From Alphaproteobacteria bacterium (GTDB lineage Bacteria; Pseudomonadota; Alphaproteobacteria; Caulobacterales; Hyphomonadaceae): DNA of 38,831 bases. Within the stretch, counting starts at the first letter, position 1, and the number at the start of each line of letters is the position of its first letter. The stretch lies in assembly GCA_009909065.1 (NCBI GenBank), contig JAAANZ010000062.1, forward strand, positions 1 through 38,831, written 5' to 3'. This document shows, piece after piece, positions 8,118-15,987 of the stretch. The notes beneath the pieces were generated by a model. The model had not been told where the DNA came from. It worked only from the letters and a program-made list of their open reading frames with translations, and made no database searches. The translations under genes and the position numbers were made by a program.

Positions 8118-8148
8118 AGGGCCGTCCCGACCCGTGCGGGGCGGCCCT
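8118..8148. terminator. Bidirectional terminator hairpin
   Basis: AGGGCCG-T-CCC (8118-8128) pairs with GGG-G-CGGCCCT (8138-8148), an 11-bp stem with one G-T pair and a 9-nt loop. It lies between two convergent genes. There is no long T-run on either side. Confidence 0.65.
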
Positions 8149-8173
8149 CTCACTTCCGCAATCTGCGTTGCGG

Positions 8174-9718
8174 TCAGGGAATGCGCTGGAGAAGTCCGAC
8201 CAGCCGTTTCGCCCCCGGCCCGAACACCGTATCGGAAAAATGGGCCGAGGCGGCGCGTTTCACGACCTCCGAACGGGTCGGATAGGGCGAGATGAAATTG
8301 GTCAGGTCCTTGACTTTCAACCCGTTCGACATGGCCAGGGCGATCATCTGGATGATGTCTCCCGCGCCTTCGCCGATGATGGACGCGCCGAGCAGCTTGC
8401 CCTTGAGAATCACCAGCTTGACTTCGCCGAGCGTATGGCCCTCGGCAATCGCACGGTCATTCTCATCGAACGCGAAATGCGAGGCCGAAACGCTGTCGCC
8501 ATGTCTCTCGCGCGCCTCGGCTTCGGTAAGCCCGATCTGGGCGACTTCCGGGCTGGTATAGGTCACCGCTGGCAGCGGAAGGCTGGAGCCCTTCGCACCG
8601 GGAGACTTGAACAGGGCGCGCCGCACGAAGACCGAGGCATGCCAGCCGGCCAGATGGGTAAACTGGCCTTCCCCGGCCGCGTCGCCCAGCGACCAGACCC
8701 GGCTGTTCGAAACCGAGCGCAGCGTATCGCGCACAGTGATGCCCGAGCGGTCATGATCGACATTCCCGGCCTCCAGGTCGAGCCCGCCCAGAACAGGTCG
8801 GCGGCCGACAGCCACGAGCAGGTGACTGCCCGTGACGCTATCCTCTCCCGCCCGGGACTCTGTGTGGACGGTGATGCTGTCGCCCTCATGCGTGACCCGG
8901 CTCGCCTTGTGACCCTCGCGCAGGTCCACGCCCTCCCCGCGCAGCTTGTTGGCGGCGATTTCGGCATGGCCGGCATCGGCGCGGGCCAGCACACGGCCCA
9001 TCTCGATCAAGGTGACTTTCGCGCCCAGCCGGTTGAAGGCCTGGGCCATTTCCATGCCGATCGGGCCGCCGCCGAGAATGATCAGATGCTCGGGAAGCCG
9101 GTCGATATCGAAAATCGTCTCATTGGTCAGGTAGGGCGCTTTGGCGAGCCCCTCGACCGGCGGGATGAAGGCCCGGCTGCCGGTGGCAATGATGATGCGC
9201 CGGGCGGTGGTGCGCGTTGTCGGCGAGATGACGGTTTTCGGATCGGCGAACTTGGCATGTTCGCGGATGACGGTCACGCCAAGGCCTTCGAACCGCTCCT
9301 GGCTGTCGACCGGGGCGATCGTGTCGATGGCGCGGCGTATATGCGCCTTCACGCCCGCCCAGTCGGTCTGCGGCGTGCCTGCGGCGATGCCGTAATCGCC
9401 CGCCTCGCGGATGGCTTCGGCCTGTTTGGCGGCATAGAGCAGCGCCTTGGACGGCACGCAGCCTGAGTTCAGGCAATCCCCGCCCATCTCGCTCTTTTCA
9501 TAGAGAACGACATTGAGGCCCAGCATGGCCGCGCCAGCCGCCGCCGAAAGCCCGGCCGATCCCGCGCCGATCACGACAAGATCGGCCTTGAGGGTTCGCG
9601 CCGGGGCGGTCCCGGCGGAATGGGGGGCCGGCTCTGTCGCCACGTCAGCGGGTGACTGTCCGTCCTCGATCGGTGTGCGCTCATTGCGCGAAGCATAGCG
9701 TGTATCAGCCTCGTTCAT
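8174..9718 (-). CDS. MerA-like FAD-dependent pyridine nucleotide-disulfide reductase
   Basis: This 514-residue flavoprotein belongs to the dihydrolipoamide dehydrogenase/glutathione reductase/mercuric reductase family. It has an FAD Rossmann motif VVIGAGSAGLSAA near residue 48, the redox-active disulfide GGDCLNSGCVPSK (Cys82, Cys87), a second dinucleotide site IILGGGPIGMEMA, and a C-terminal dimerisation domain. The C-terminal His of true lipoamide dehydrogenases (HPT) is replaced by Tyr (SPYPTRSEV), so it is unlikely to be a lipoamide dehydrogenase. No N-terminal HMA domain and no C-terminal Cys pair of MerA are visible, so mercury reduction is doubtful. It has an extra 40-residue polar N-terminus. 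It overlaps the upstream TVP38 gene by 4 bp and probably works with it. Substrate unknown. Confidence 0.9.
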   Translation of the reverse strand: MNEADTRYASRNERTPIEDGQSPADVATEPAPHSAGTAPARTLKADLVVIGAGSAGLSAAAGAAMLGLNVVLYEKSEMGGDCLNSGCVPSKALLYAAKQAEAIREAGDYGIAAGTPQTDWAGVKAHIRRAIDTIAPVDSQERFEGLGVTVIREHAKFADPKTVISPTTRTTARRIIIATGSRAFIPPVEGLAKAPYLTNETIFDIDRLPEHLIILGGGPIGMEMAQAFNRLGAKVTLIEMGRVLARADAGHAEIAANKLRGEGVDLREGHKASRVTHEGDSITVHTESRAGEDSVTGSHLLVAVGRRPVLGGLDLEAGNVDHDRSGITVRDTLRSVSNSRVWSLGDAAGEGQFTHLAGWHASVFVRRALFKSPGAKGSSLPLPAVTYTSPEVAQIGLTEAEARERHGDSVSASHFAFDENDRAIAEGHTLGEVKLVILKGKLLGASIIGEGAGDIIQMIALAMSNGLKVKDLTNFISPYPTRSEVVKRAASAHFSDTVFGPGAKRLVGLLQRIP

Positions 9719-10482
9719 CGGGTCGCTCCTTCGAGCTTGGCCGCATCCTTGCGGAAGATTTTCTTGTAGGCGACCGGGATCAGGGCGAGCCCGACAAGGC
9801 CGGCAATCGGCAGGATGATTTCCGGCTTCAGCAACACCCCGGAGAGGGTCGGACGCTCGCCGGACTCGAACACCGCGTCGATGCCATTGCCGATCGAGAC
9901 ATAGACGAAGGTTGCCGGAATGATGCCCAGGAAGGTCGCCAGGACATAGTCACGCAGCTTCACGCCCAGCACGCCGGGCACGATATTGAGCACCCAGAAA
10001 GGCACGGCCGGGATAAGTCGCAGCGTGAAGAGATAGGAGAAGGCATCCTCGCGAAAGCCTTTTTCCAGCTTTCTGACAAAGCCGCTGGCCCTGGATTTCA
10101 GCAGATCGCCGAGCGCGGTGCGCGTGGCCAGGAAGATGAGAGTCGCCCCGCTTGTCGCGCCGATGACCACCGCCGCCGTGCCGAGCCAGAGCCCGAACAG
10201 AAAGCCGCCGAAGATTGTCAGGATCGAGGCGCCGGGGAAGCTGATCGACACGGCTGCCGCATAGACCAGGACGAAGGCCCCGAGCGCAAGCAGGAGATTG
10301 TCCCCGACAAAGGCGCGCAGCGTATCGCGATGCTCCTCGAGCGCCGACAGCGAGAAATACTGGTTCAGCCCGCTGGCAAAGAAGGCGACCAGCGCCGCCA
10401 GTATGACGAGCGGGGCCGCCAGCCGGCGCAGCCAGCCCTTTCGCGCGGCCGGTGTCTCGGTTTGATTGTCTCCGTCGGCCAT
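9715..10482 (-). CDS. TVP38/TMEM64 family (VTT domain) membrane protein
   Basis: This 255-residue inner-membrane protein has about six hydrophobic segments and the VTT/SNARE-associated core: a FPGASILTIFGGFLFGLWLG segment, TSGATLIFLATRTALGD, a LRLIPAVPFWVLNIVPG re-entrant motif and FLGIIPATFVYVSIG. Family members are related to DedA proteins, some of which act as lipid scramblases or transporters. The exact role here is not known. It is the middle gene of a three-gene minus-strand operon, starting 2 bp after the DUF547 gene and overlapping the disulfide reductase by 4 bp. This tight order suggests one functional unit at the membrane. Confidence 0.9.
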   Translation of the reverse strand: MADGDNQTETPAARKGWLRRLAAPLVILAALVAFFASGLNQYFSLSALEEHRDTLRAFVGDNLLLALGAFVLVYAAAVSISFPGASILTIFGGFLFGLWLGTAAVVIGATSGATLIFLATRTALGDLLKSRASGFVRKLEKGFREDAFSYLFTLRLIPAVPFWVLNIVPGVLGVKLRDYVLATFLGIIPATFVYVSIGNGIDAVFESGERPTLSGVLLKPEIILPIAGLVGLALIPVAYKKIFRKDAAKLEGATR

Positions 10483-10484
10483 TT

Positions 10485-11285
10485 TCAGCCCTCCACATCA
10501 TTGAGCGACCAGTCATACTGGTGGCCGCGAATTCGCACATCGCCCGCAAGCGCCGGCCTCAGATCCGCGTCGGCATACTGGCGCAGATGCGCGATCACAC
10601 CGTCGTCGGAACCGCCGAAATCCTCGCGGAACCATTTATAGATGCGCGAAACCTTCAGCGTCCCGTTTTCGCGCACCGTCACACCGCGCGGATGATTGAC
10701 ATAGGCGCGCGCGGCGGCGTCGAGATCGGTGTCCAGCGTCTCGCCCGTCCAGGCCCTGTTCAGAAGGTCGGGACACCCGATTGACGCACAGTTGACGGCA
10801 TAATGCACGCGCGGATCGTCCCATTTCACGCGCAGCACGTCATGCTCGATCGCGTCGAGGGAGATTTCCTCGCCATCGGCGATCACGGTGACATCTTTCC
10901 ACGGCCCACCGAAGAGATAGCCATCGCGGATCGAGCCGAGCGGATAGCGCTCCAGGATGTGGCGCACGGTCACCGCGTTGTAGAGATTGGCCCAGGCGGC
11001 AAATGCCGCGTCTCGGCCAAGCTTGTCGAAGTCCAGGCTTTCATAGCCGGCGATGTAGCGCTCGAGGGCGGCGCGGTCCTCACTGTCCGCCTTCAGGGCC
11101 GCATAGTCGAACCGGTTGACCCCGTCCGGGCCGGGCGCGACATATTCCTTCAGCAGGGCGCTCCAGGCCGCATGGCGGGCCGTGTCCGGGGCCGCCGCTT
11201 CGTCCGGGCCCGAAGCCTGCGCCGGGGCCGGGCTCGCAAGGGCCAGGCACAGGCCGGCGAACGCGAATAATTCTCTCAACGCCAT
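10485..11285 (-). CDS. DUF547 domain protein, exported
   Basis: This 266-residue protein has an N-terminal signal peptide (MALRELFAFAGLCLALASPA, cleavage near PAQA) and a DUF547 domain: WSALLKEYV, a VNRFDYAAL stretch, FAAWANLYNAVTVRHILERY, a DGYLFGG segment and the hallmark HYAVNCASIGCPDL with paired cysteines. The start at 11285 is chosen because AGGAG lies 7 nt upstream; the longer frame from 11315 has no such site. DUF547 has no settled function, though the conserved His, Asn-Cys and Cys-Pro look catalytic or redox-active. It is the first gene of the operon with TVP38 and the disulfide reductase. That opens the untested idea of a periplasmic thiol or lipid process fed by cytoplasmic reductant. 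Confidence 0.88.
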   Translation of the reverse strand: MALRELFAFAGLCLALASPAPAQASGPDEAAAPDTARHAAWSALLKEYVAPGPDGVNRFDYAALKADSEDRAALERYIAGYESLDFDKLGRDAAFAAWANLYNAVTVRHILERYPLGSIRDGYLFGGPWKDVTVIADGEEISLDAIEHDVLRVKWDDPRVHYAVNCASIGCPDLLNRAWTGETLDTDLDAAARAYVNHPRGVTVRENGTLKVSRIYKWFREDFGGSDDGVIAHLRQYADADLRPALAGDVRIRGHQYDWSLNDVEG

Positions 11286-11391
11286 GAATGATCTCCTGTC
11301 TTCATGGCGTTCCATATAGCCCGATAGGCCGAAAGCTTCACATCACGCCCGGGGCGCCAGCCATCAAAGCGGCGTGAACGGCCTGAAAGCC

Positions 11392-11420
11392 TTGACGCTG
11401 GGCCCGGATTTCCTGTAACA
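11392..11420 (+). promoter_or_regulatory. Likely promoter of the rpmH-rnpA-yidC-engB operon
   Basis: TTGACG (11392-11397) matches the Caulobacter-type -35 consensus. A GTAACA follows after 17 bp (11415-11420) as a weak -10. The start would be near 11427, about 42 nt before rpmH. The -35 is convincing, the -10 is not. Confidence 0.45.
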
Positions 11421-11468
11421 GCTCGCGCTTTCCGAAACGGATAATCCAGACAGGAAGGCGAAAGCCCG

Positions 11469-11603
11469 ATGAAACGCACATTTCAGCCCAGCCGTCTGAA
11501 GCGCGCACGCACGCACGGCTTTCGCTCGCGCATGTCCACGAAGAATGGCCGCAAGGTGCTGGCCCGCCGCCGCGCCCGGGGCCGCAAGCGCCTTTCGGCC
11601 TGA
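11469..11603 (+). CDS. rpmH: 50S ribosomal protein L34
   Basis: This 44-residue, extremely basic protein reads [20 protein letters not shown], then [20 protein letters not shown] and RLSA. This is the L34 signature (KRT.QPS...R.HGFR.RM.T..GR..L..RR..GR..L). L34 is a small structural protein of the large ribosomal subunit. The length is the normal one. It leads the conserved rpmH-rnpA-yidC cluster, and its TGA overlaps the probable start of rnpA by two bases. Confidence 0.98.
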   Translation: MKRTFQPSRLKRARTHGFRSRMSTKNGRKVLARRRARGRKRLSA

Positions 11604-11974
11604 ACGCGGCGCCTGAAATCCGCCGGCTGAAGCGGCGCACGCAGTTCCTGTATGTGCGCGAGGGTATGAGCGAGCGCCGCAAGAGCCTCGTCGTCCAGGT
11701 GCGTGCGCACCGCGCGCCGGCTGGCGACTGGATCGGCGAGGGCTTCACGGCCACGAAACGCATCGGCAATGCGGTCATTCGCAACCGCGCCAAGCGGCGC
11801 CTGCGGGCGGCATCCCGTGAATTGCTGGCGCATTATGGACGGCCCGGCTGCGACTATGTCTTCATCGCGCGCATGGGCACGGCGACTGTCGACTGGACGC
11901 GTTTGCTTGACGACATGAAAAGCGCCCTGATAAGCCTCGGCGCCTGTCTGGATGAAAGCTCCGGGCAGTCCTGA
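11600..11974 (+). CDS. rnpA: Ribonuclease P protein component
   Basis: This is the basic protein subunit of RNase P, which helps the catalytic RNA mature tRNA 5' ends. The frame contains [16 protein letters not shown] at the N-terminus, a [20 protein letters not shown] segment (the RNR signature) and a C-terminal helix. The only ATG/GTG starts downstream (GTG 11654, ATG 11666) would remove the conserved RLK.R.QF strand. The frame is open far upstream through rpmH without an ATG, GTG or TTG near the expected position. I therefore place the start at a CTG at 11600 that overlaps the rpmH stop (cCTGA), giving 124 residues. The exact start is an inference; the gene identity is firm. yidC follows 24 bp later with no yidD between. 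Confidence 0.88.
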   Translation: MNAAPEIRRLKRRTQFLYVREGMSERRKSLVVQVRAHRAPAGDWIGEGFTATKRIGNAVIRNRAKRRLRAASRELLAHYGRPGCDYVFIARMGTATVDWTRLLDDMKSALISLGACLDESSGQS

Positions 11975-11998
11975 ATTCCTTCCGCCAGAGCGATCCTG

Positions 11999-13840
11999 AT
12001 GCCGCCGAACCAGCCCGGTCCCGACCAGACGAGAAACCTGATTCTCGCAATGATCCTGATGATGGGCTTCCTGTTCGCCTATCAGACATTCGTTGTCGGC
12101 CCGCAGGAGCAGGCGCGCCGCGAGGCCGCCCGGCAACAGGCCACAGAACAGGCCGAGACGCCGGGCACGGCCCCGGGCCGCGTGGCCGAGCCTGCCGCTC
12201 CGGCCGTCGCCGAAACGGTCGAGGAGGCACTCCAGACCTCCGAGCGCGTCGTTTTTGACGGCCCCGGCGTCGATGGCTCGGTCAATCTCACCGGAGCGCG
12301 CCTCGACGATCTCAAGCTGAAGCGTCATTTCATGACGGTCGAGCGCGATGACGAGCTTCGCCTGCTGCGCCCGGAAAACAGTGCCAATGGCTATTATGCC
12401 ACCTATGGCTGGCTGCCCGAGCAGGGCCGGCCCGTCATCGGCGTGAATACGCAATGGCGCCAGAAGGGCAGCGCCCCCCTGTCGCCGGGCAATCCGGTCA
12501 CGCTCATTGCCGAACGCGGCGGCCTGACCTTCGAGCGCACCCTCTCGCTCGACGACAATTACATGTTCACCTATACCGACCGGATCGTGAACAATTCCGG
12601 CGAGACGCGCCGCCTCACGCCGTTCGGCGTGGTGCGTCGCCATGGCGAGTTCCGCGAATTCCTCGACACGACCGATCCCGGCGCGTCGGGGTTGAGCGCG
12701 ATCGTGCATCTCGGCCTGATCGGCGTGCTCGACCGGGACCTGAAACTGCGCAAATACAAGCCGCTTTCGAATGAAAAGGGTATCAAGGGCGACACGATCG
12801 CCGAGAGCGCCGGCTGGATGGGGTTTACCGACAAATACTGGATGACGGCGCTCGTGCCGCGACAGGGCGAAGGCTTCGAGACGGAGTTCAACCTGCGCGA
12901 ACGCGGCGACGAACCGCTTTATGAACTCCTCACGCAAGGCACGGCCGTGGCCATTCCGGCGGGCGGCGAAGCGCAGATCGAGCATCGCGTCTTTGCCGGC
13001 GCCAAGCGGCTGGAAGTGCTGCGCAGCTATGAGGACGAACTCGGCCTGCCGCGGTTCACCGATGCCATCGACTGGGGCATGTTCTGGTTCCTGACGAAGC
13101 CTTTCTTCCAGGTCCTGTTATGGCTGGAGGGCATGATCGGCAGCTTCGGCTGGGCGATCCTCGCCTTTACCGTGCTCGTCAAGCTGCCGCTGATCCCGCT
13201 CTACAATCAGAGCTACAAGTCGATGGCGAAGATGAAACTCCTCGCCGAGCCGATGAAGGAGATCCAGGAGAAATACAAGGACGACCCGAAGCAGCGCCAG
13301 CAGGAGGTGATGAAGCTCTATCAGCGCGAGAAGGCCAATCCCATCGCCGGCTGCCTGCCCATCCTGGCGACGATCCCGATCTTCTACGCCCTCTACAAGA
13401 CGCTGTTCGTGACCCTGGAAATGCGCCATGAGCCTTTTGGCTATCTCAGGGATCTCTCGGCGCCCGACCCGACGGCCATCGGCAATCTATTCGGCCTGCT
13501 ACCCTGGGCGGCGGCCGATGTGAAAGCCATCCCGATCCTGGGAATCATCATCGGCATCGGCGTCCTGCCGATCCTCTATGGCGTGACCATGGCCGCGCTG
13601 CAATCGCTCTCGCCGCCGCCGCCGGACCCTACCCAGCGCATGGTGATGATGGCGCTTCCGGTGATCCTGACCTTTGTGTTCGGCGGGTTCGCCGCCGGTC
13701 TCGTGCTCTACTGGGTCTGGAACAATATCCTGTCGTTGATGCAGCAATATTTCATCATGCGCCGGAACGGGGTCGAGACCCAGCTCGACAAGCTTATTGC
13801 CTGGCTGCGCGGTAAACGTGGAGACTCCCCGGCCGAATGA
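11999..13840 (+). CDS. yidC: Membrane protein insertase YidC/Oxa1
   Basis: YidC inserts and folds inner-membrane proteins, alone or with SecYEG. The 613-residue product starts with a signal-anchor helix (RNLILAMILMMGFLFAYQTF). A charged Ala/Glu-rich linker and a periplasmic P1 beta-sandwich domain follow, from about residue 80 to 340 (GLTFERTLSLDDNYMFTY, then GWMGFTDKYWMTALVP). The conserved Oxa1 core of five helices has FGWAILAFTVLVKLPLIPLY, KYKDDPKQRQQEVMKLYQ, NPIAGCLPILATIPIFYALY and a final LVLYWVWNNILSLMQQYFIM. The size is typical for an alphaproteobacterium. It overlaps engB by 4 bp (ATGA). Confidence 0.97.
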   Translation: MPPNQPGPDQTRNLILAMILMMGFLFAYQTFVVGPQEQARREAARQQATEQAETPGTAPGRVAEPAAPAVAETVEEALQTSERVVFDGPGVDGSVNLTGARLDDLKLKRHFMTVERDDELRLLRPENSANGYYATYGWLPEQGRPVIGVNTQWRQKGSAPLSPGNPVTLIAERGGLTFERTLSLDDNYMFTYTDRIVNNSGETRRLTPFGVVRRHGEFREFLDTTDPGASGLSAIVHLGLIGVLDRDLKLRKYKPLSNEKGIKGDTIAESAGWMGFTDKYWMTALVPRQGEGFETEFNLRERGDEPLYELLTQGTAVAIPAGGEAQIEHRVFAGAKRLEVLRSYEDELGLPRFTDAIDWGMFWFLTKPFFQVLLWLEGMIGSFGWAILAFTVLVKLPLIPLYNQSYKSMAKMKLLAEPMKEIQEKYKDDPKQRQQEVMKLYQREKANPIAGCLPILATIPIFYALYKTLFVTLEMRHEPFGYLRDLSAPDPTAIGNLFGLLPWAAADVKAIPILGIIIGIGVLPILYGVTMAALQSLSPPPPDPTQRMVMMALPVILTFVFGGFAAGLVLYWVWNNILSLMQQYFIMRRNGVETQLDKLIAWLRGKRGDSPAE

Positions 13841-14478
13841 GCGAGGCGGACGATACCGCACAAGCCCTGGAAACCGGGCGCAAGCTCTTTGCCGGGCCGG
13901 TCGATTTCCTTCTCGGTGTCGCAGGGCTCAACCAGTTGCCCGAGGCTGACCGTCCGGAAGTGGCCTTTGCCGGGCGTTCCAATGTCGGCAAGTCTTCACT
14001 GGTCAACGCGCTGACAGGCCGGAAGACCCTGGCGCGCACCTCCGGCGAGCCGGGAAAGACGCGCGAGCTGAATTATTTCGATCTCGGCGAAGGCCGGCTC
14101 TATCTTGTCGACCTGCCGGGCTTCGGCTATGCGAAAGTCTCGCGCGCCCAGGCCGAACGCTGGATGGAGCTGACGCGCACCTATCTGCGCGGGCGATCGA
14201 ATCTTCGGCGCGTCTTCCTGCTGGTCGACAGCCGGCGCGGGCTGATGGCCGCCGATACCGACGTCATGGACATGCTCGACATCACGGCGGTGAACTACCA
14301 AATCGTCATGACCAAGACCGACAAGATCAAGCCAAGCGCCCTCAACGGGCTGGTCGATACCATCGAAACCCGGCTGAAGACCCGGCCGGCGGCTCACCCC
14401 GTCGTGCGCCCCACATCGGCGATCAAGGGGGCCGGAATTGCGCAACTGCGCGCCGACATTGCCGCGCTGGCCACGTAA
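13837..14478 (+). CDS. engB: Ribosome biogenesis GTP-binding protein EngB/YsxC/YihA
   Basis: This is a 213-residue GTPase needed for late assembly of the large ribosomal subunit. The P-loop is GRSNVGKSS (residues 46-54), the G2/switch region has TSGEPGKTRELNYF, G3 is DLPG (92-95), G4 is TKTD (159-162) and G5 is a TSAIKG segment. The ATG overlaps the yidC stop, so the two are translationally coupled. Placement after yidC in the rpmH cluster is common in alphaproteobacteria. Confidence 0.96.
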   Translation: MSEADDTAQALETGRKLFAGPVDFLLGVAGLNQLPEADRPEVAFAGRSNVGKSSLVNALTGRKTLARTSGEPGKTRELNYFDLGEGRLYLVDLPGFGYAKVSRAQAERWMELTRTYLRGRSNLRRVFLLVDSRRGLMAADTDVMDMLDITAVNYQIVMTKTDKIKPSALNGLVDTIETRLKTRPAAHPVVRPTSAIKGAGIAQLRADIAALAT

Positions 14479-14538
14479 TGTGGCTGTCATACAAAGCGAC
14501 TAGGCCTCACCGGAGCGTGTTCTGACCGGAGATCCGCC

Positions 14539-15633
14539 ATGCTGCGCCCTCACCTTGCCGTGTTCGCCTTCGCCTACCTTCTGACTGCCTGTGGCGGCCC
14601 GGACACGCCGCGGCCTCCGGCCGCCCCCGGCGATGATGCCGGCAAACCGGACACGCTCTGGCGATTCGATGACGCGGCCGCTGACCTGCGCGCCCGCTCC
14701 TGCCCCGAGGGCGCGAGCTTTGCGCGTGCCACCGGTATCGATATCACGGCCAAGCCTGTCGCGCTCGGCCCGCCGGCGCTTCAGGATGAGCACCTCGATG
14801 GTGTGACCTATGCCGGCGGCTGGCACCTCACGAGCGAATGGAACGGTTTCGGTGGGCTGTCCGGGCTTGCCGTCATGCGCTCGGGCAACCTGCTGGCCGT
14901 TTCGGATCAGGGCGATTTCGTCTGGATCGCGATGGAAAACGGCGCGCCTGCCGGCACTGGAAATCACGCACCGATGCTGGACGAGACCGGCGAAGAGATC
15001 GCCGGCAAGCGCCGCCAGGATGGCGAAGGACTGGCCCTGCGCGAGGGGCTGGCCCTGGTCAGTTTCGAGCGCGAACACCGCATTCTTGCCTTTGACCTGG
15101 AAGGCTGCGGCGCGAATGCGCGCGGCGCCCGGCTGGTGGACGTTGCTGAAAGACCCTCCGGCATGGACCGGCGCATGGAGCCGAATGGCGGCCTTGAAGG
15201 CCTGGCGCTCAGCCCGGAGGGCCAGCTGGTCGCCGCGGCCGAGACACCGGATGCCGGCGTGCCCCTCGGGGCCGTGACCGGGGGCGGGGCCGGCGCTGCG
15301 CAACTTGCGCTTGACCGGCGACTGGCGGCCCAGGCGCCGCTTCGCGCCACCGGTCTGGACTATCTCGGCGAGGATCTTTTCACCGTGCATCGCCATTATG
15401 ACCGCCAGAGCGGCAACACGATCAAACTGACCCGCACACCGATCGGCCGGGGCTTCGCTCCGGAGGCGGGCGAGACACTCGCCCGCCTCGACACTGAGCT
15501 CACGGTCGACAATTTCGAGGCCGTCGCGGCCGCGCCGCAGGGCAATGGCGGCACGCGCATCTACCTGCTTTCAGACGACAATTTCAACAATTCACAAAGA
15601 ACGCTGCTTCTCGCCTTCGATCTCATCGAATGA
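14539..15633 (+). CDS. Esterase-like activity of phytase family lipoprotein
   Basis: This is a 364-residue predicted lipoprotein: a signal with lipobox LLTAC (Cys18) and a Pro-rich linker. A beta-propeller-like domain follows, with WNGFGGLSGLAVMRSGNLLA, VSDQGDFVW, QDGEGLALREGLALVSFERE, NGGLEGLALSPEGQLVAAAE and YLLSDDNFNNSQRTLLLAFD. These blocks match the family called 'esterase-like activity of phytase' (PF13449), where SDxG and SDDN acidic motifs line one face of the propeller. Enzyme substrate is unproven. The ATG is preceded by GGAGATCCGCC. It stands alone between engB (60 bp upstream) and the 6S RNA gene. Confidence 0.87.
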   Translation: MLRPHLAVFAFAYLLTACGGPDTPRPPAAPGDDAGKPDTLWRFDDAAADLRARSCPEGASFARATGIDITAKPVALGPPALQDEHLDGVTYAGGWHLTSEWNGFGGLSGLAVMRSGNLLAVSDQGDFVWIAMENGAPAGTGNHAPMLDETGEEIAGKRRQDGEGLALREGLALVSFEREHRILAFDLEGCGANARGARLVDVAERPSGMDRRMEPNGGLEGLALSPEGQLVAAAETPDAGVPLGAVTGGGAGAAQLALDRRLAAQAPLRATGLDYLGEDLFTVHRHYDRQSGNTIKLTRTPIGRGFAPEAGETLARLDTELTVDNFEAVAAAPQGNGGTRIYLLSDDNFNNSQRTLLLAFDLIE

Positions 15634-15667
15634 CCTTATCAAGGCGGCGGCGGCGTATTATGTCTGG

Positions 15668-15840
15668 TCCTCGCAAGGGCTGCCGCGTGCGGGCGGACCA
15701 TTCAACTCCGGCGACCTTACTCATCGTCAGGGAGCTGGCAAGCTGGCCGGGACCGTGGTCCCGGCTCAACTGGCACCCACCTAGTTCGCTAGGTCGACGG
15801 GAGTGAACATACCCCCGGCGCAGGCGGTTCTTGCGATCCT
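15668..15840 (+). ncRNA. ssrS: 6S RNA (alphaproteobacterial type)
   Basis: This intergenic stretch folds like 6S RNA, which binds RNA polymerase holoenzyme and dampens transcription in stationary phase. A 17-bp closing stem joins 15671-15687 (TCGCAAGGGCTGCCGCG) to 15819-15836, with one bulged A at 15822. Inside is a large asymmetric bubble whose 3' strand carries a small UUCG-capped hairpin (ACCTAG 15779-15784 / CTAGGT 15789-15794). The terminal arm ends in CCGGGACC/GGTCCCGG (15747-15764). Position directly upstream of fau is the classic ssrS location in proteobacteria. A TATTAT -10 box lies at 15656-15661, implying a start near 15668. Ends are approximate. No covariance search was run. Confidence 0.78.
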
Positions 15841-15987
15841 GGCCGCAAGTTCGGATAAAGGCTGACAGGTCCCGCGGACAAGCCAGGGTCCCAGCAAGGG
15901 CGCATGTCCGGTGTTTCGAGGGCAGCAGCGAGGGCAGGCAAGGACAGGTCAGCGCCGGGCCGAAAAATACCGCTTCAGGAGGCTTCC

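Noticed and set aside
8168-9466. 432-codon plus-strand frame over the disulfide reductase
   Set aside because: It is antisense to a clear flavoprotein with full motifs; no independent signatures.
8174-9718. Mercury resistance (MerA) or lipoamide dehydrogenase function
   Set aside because: There is no HMA domain, no C-terminal Cys pair, no mer genes nearby, and the C-terminal His of lipoamide dehydrogenase is Tyr.
11654-11974. rnpA starting at GTG 11654
   Set aside because: It would remove the conserved RLKRRTQF strand found at the N-terminus of RNase P proteins.
11483-12985. 500-codon open frame antisense to rpmH-rnpA-yidC
   Set aside because: It runs across three well-supported genes and their boundaries. 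The composition is that of an antisense shadow.
15841-15987. Possible second structured RNA in the fau leader
   Set aside because: I could not find the landmarks of SRP RNA, tmRNA or any folate or SAM riboswitch, and the stems are weak.
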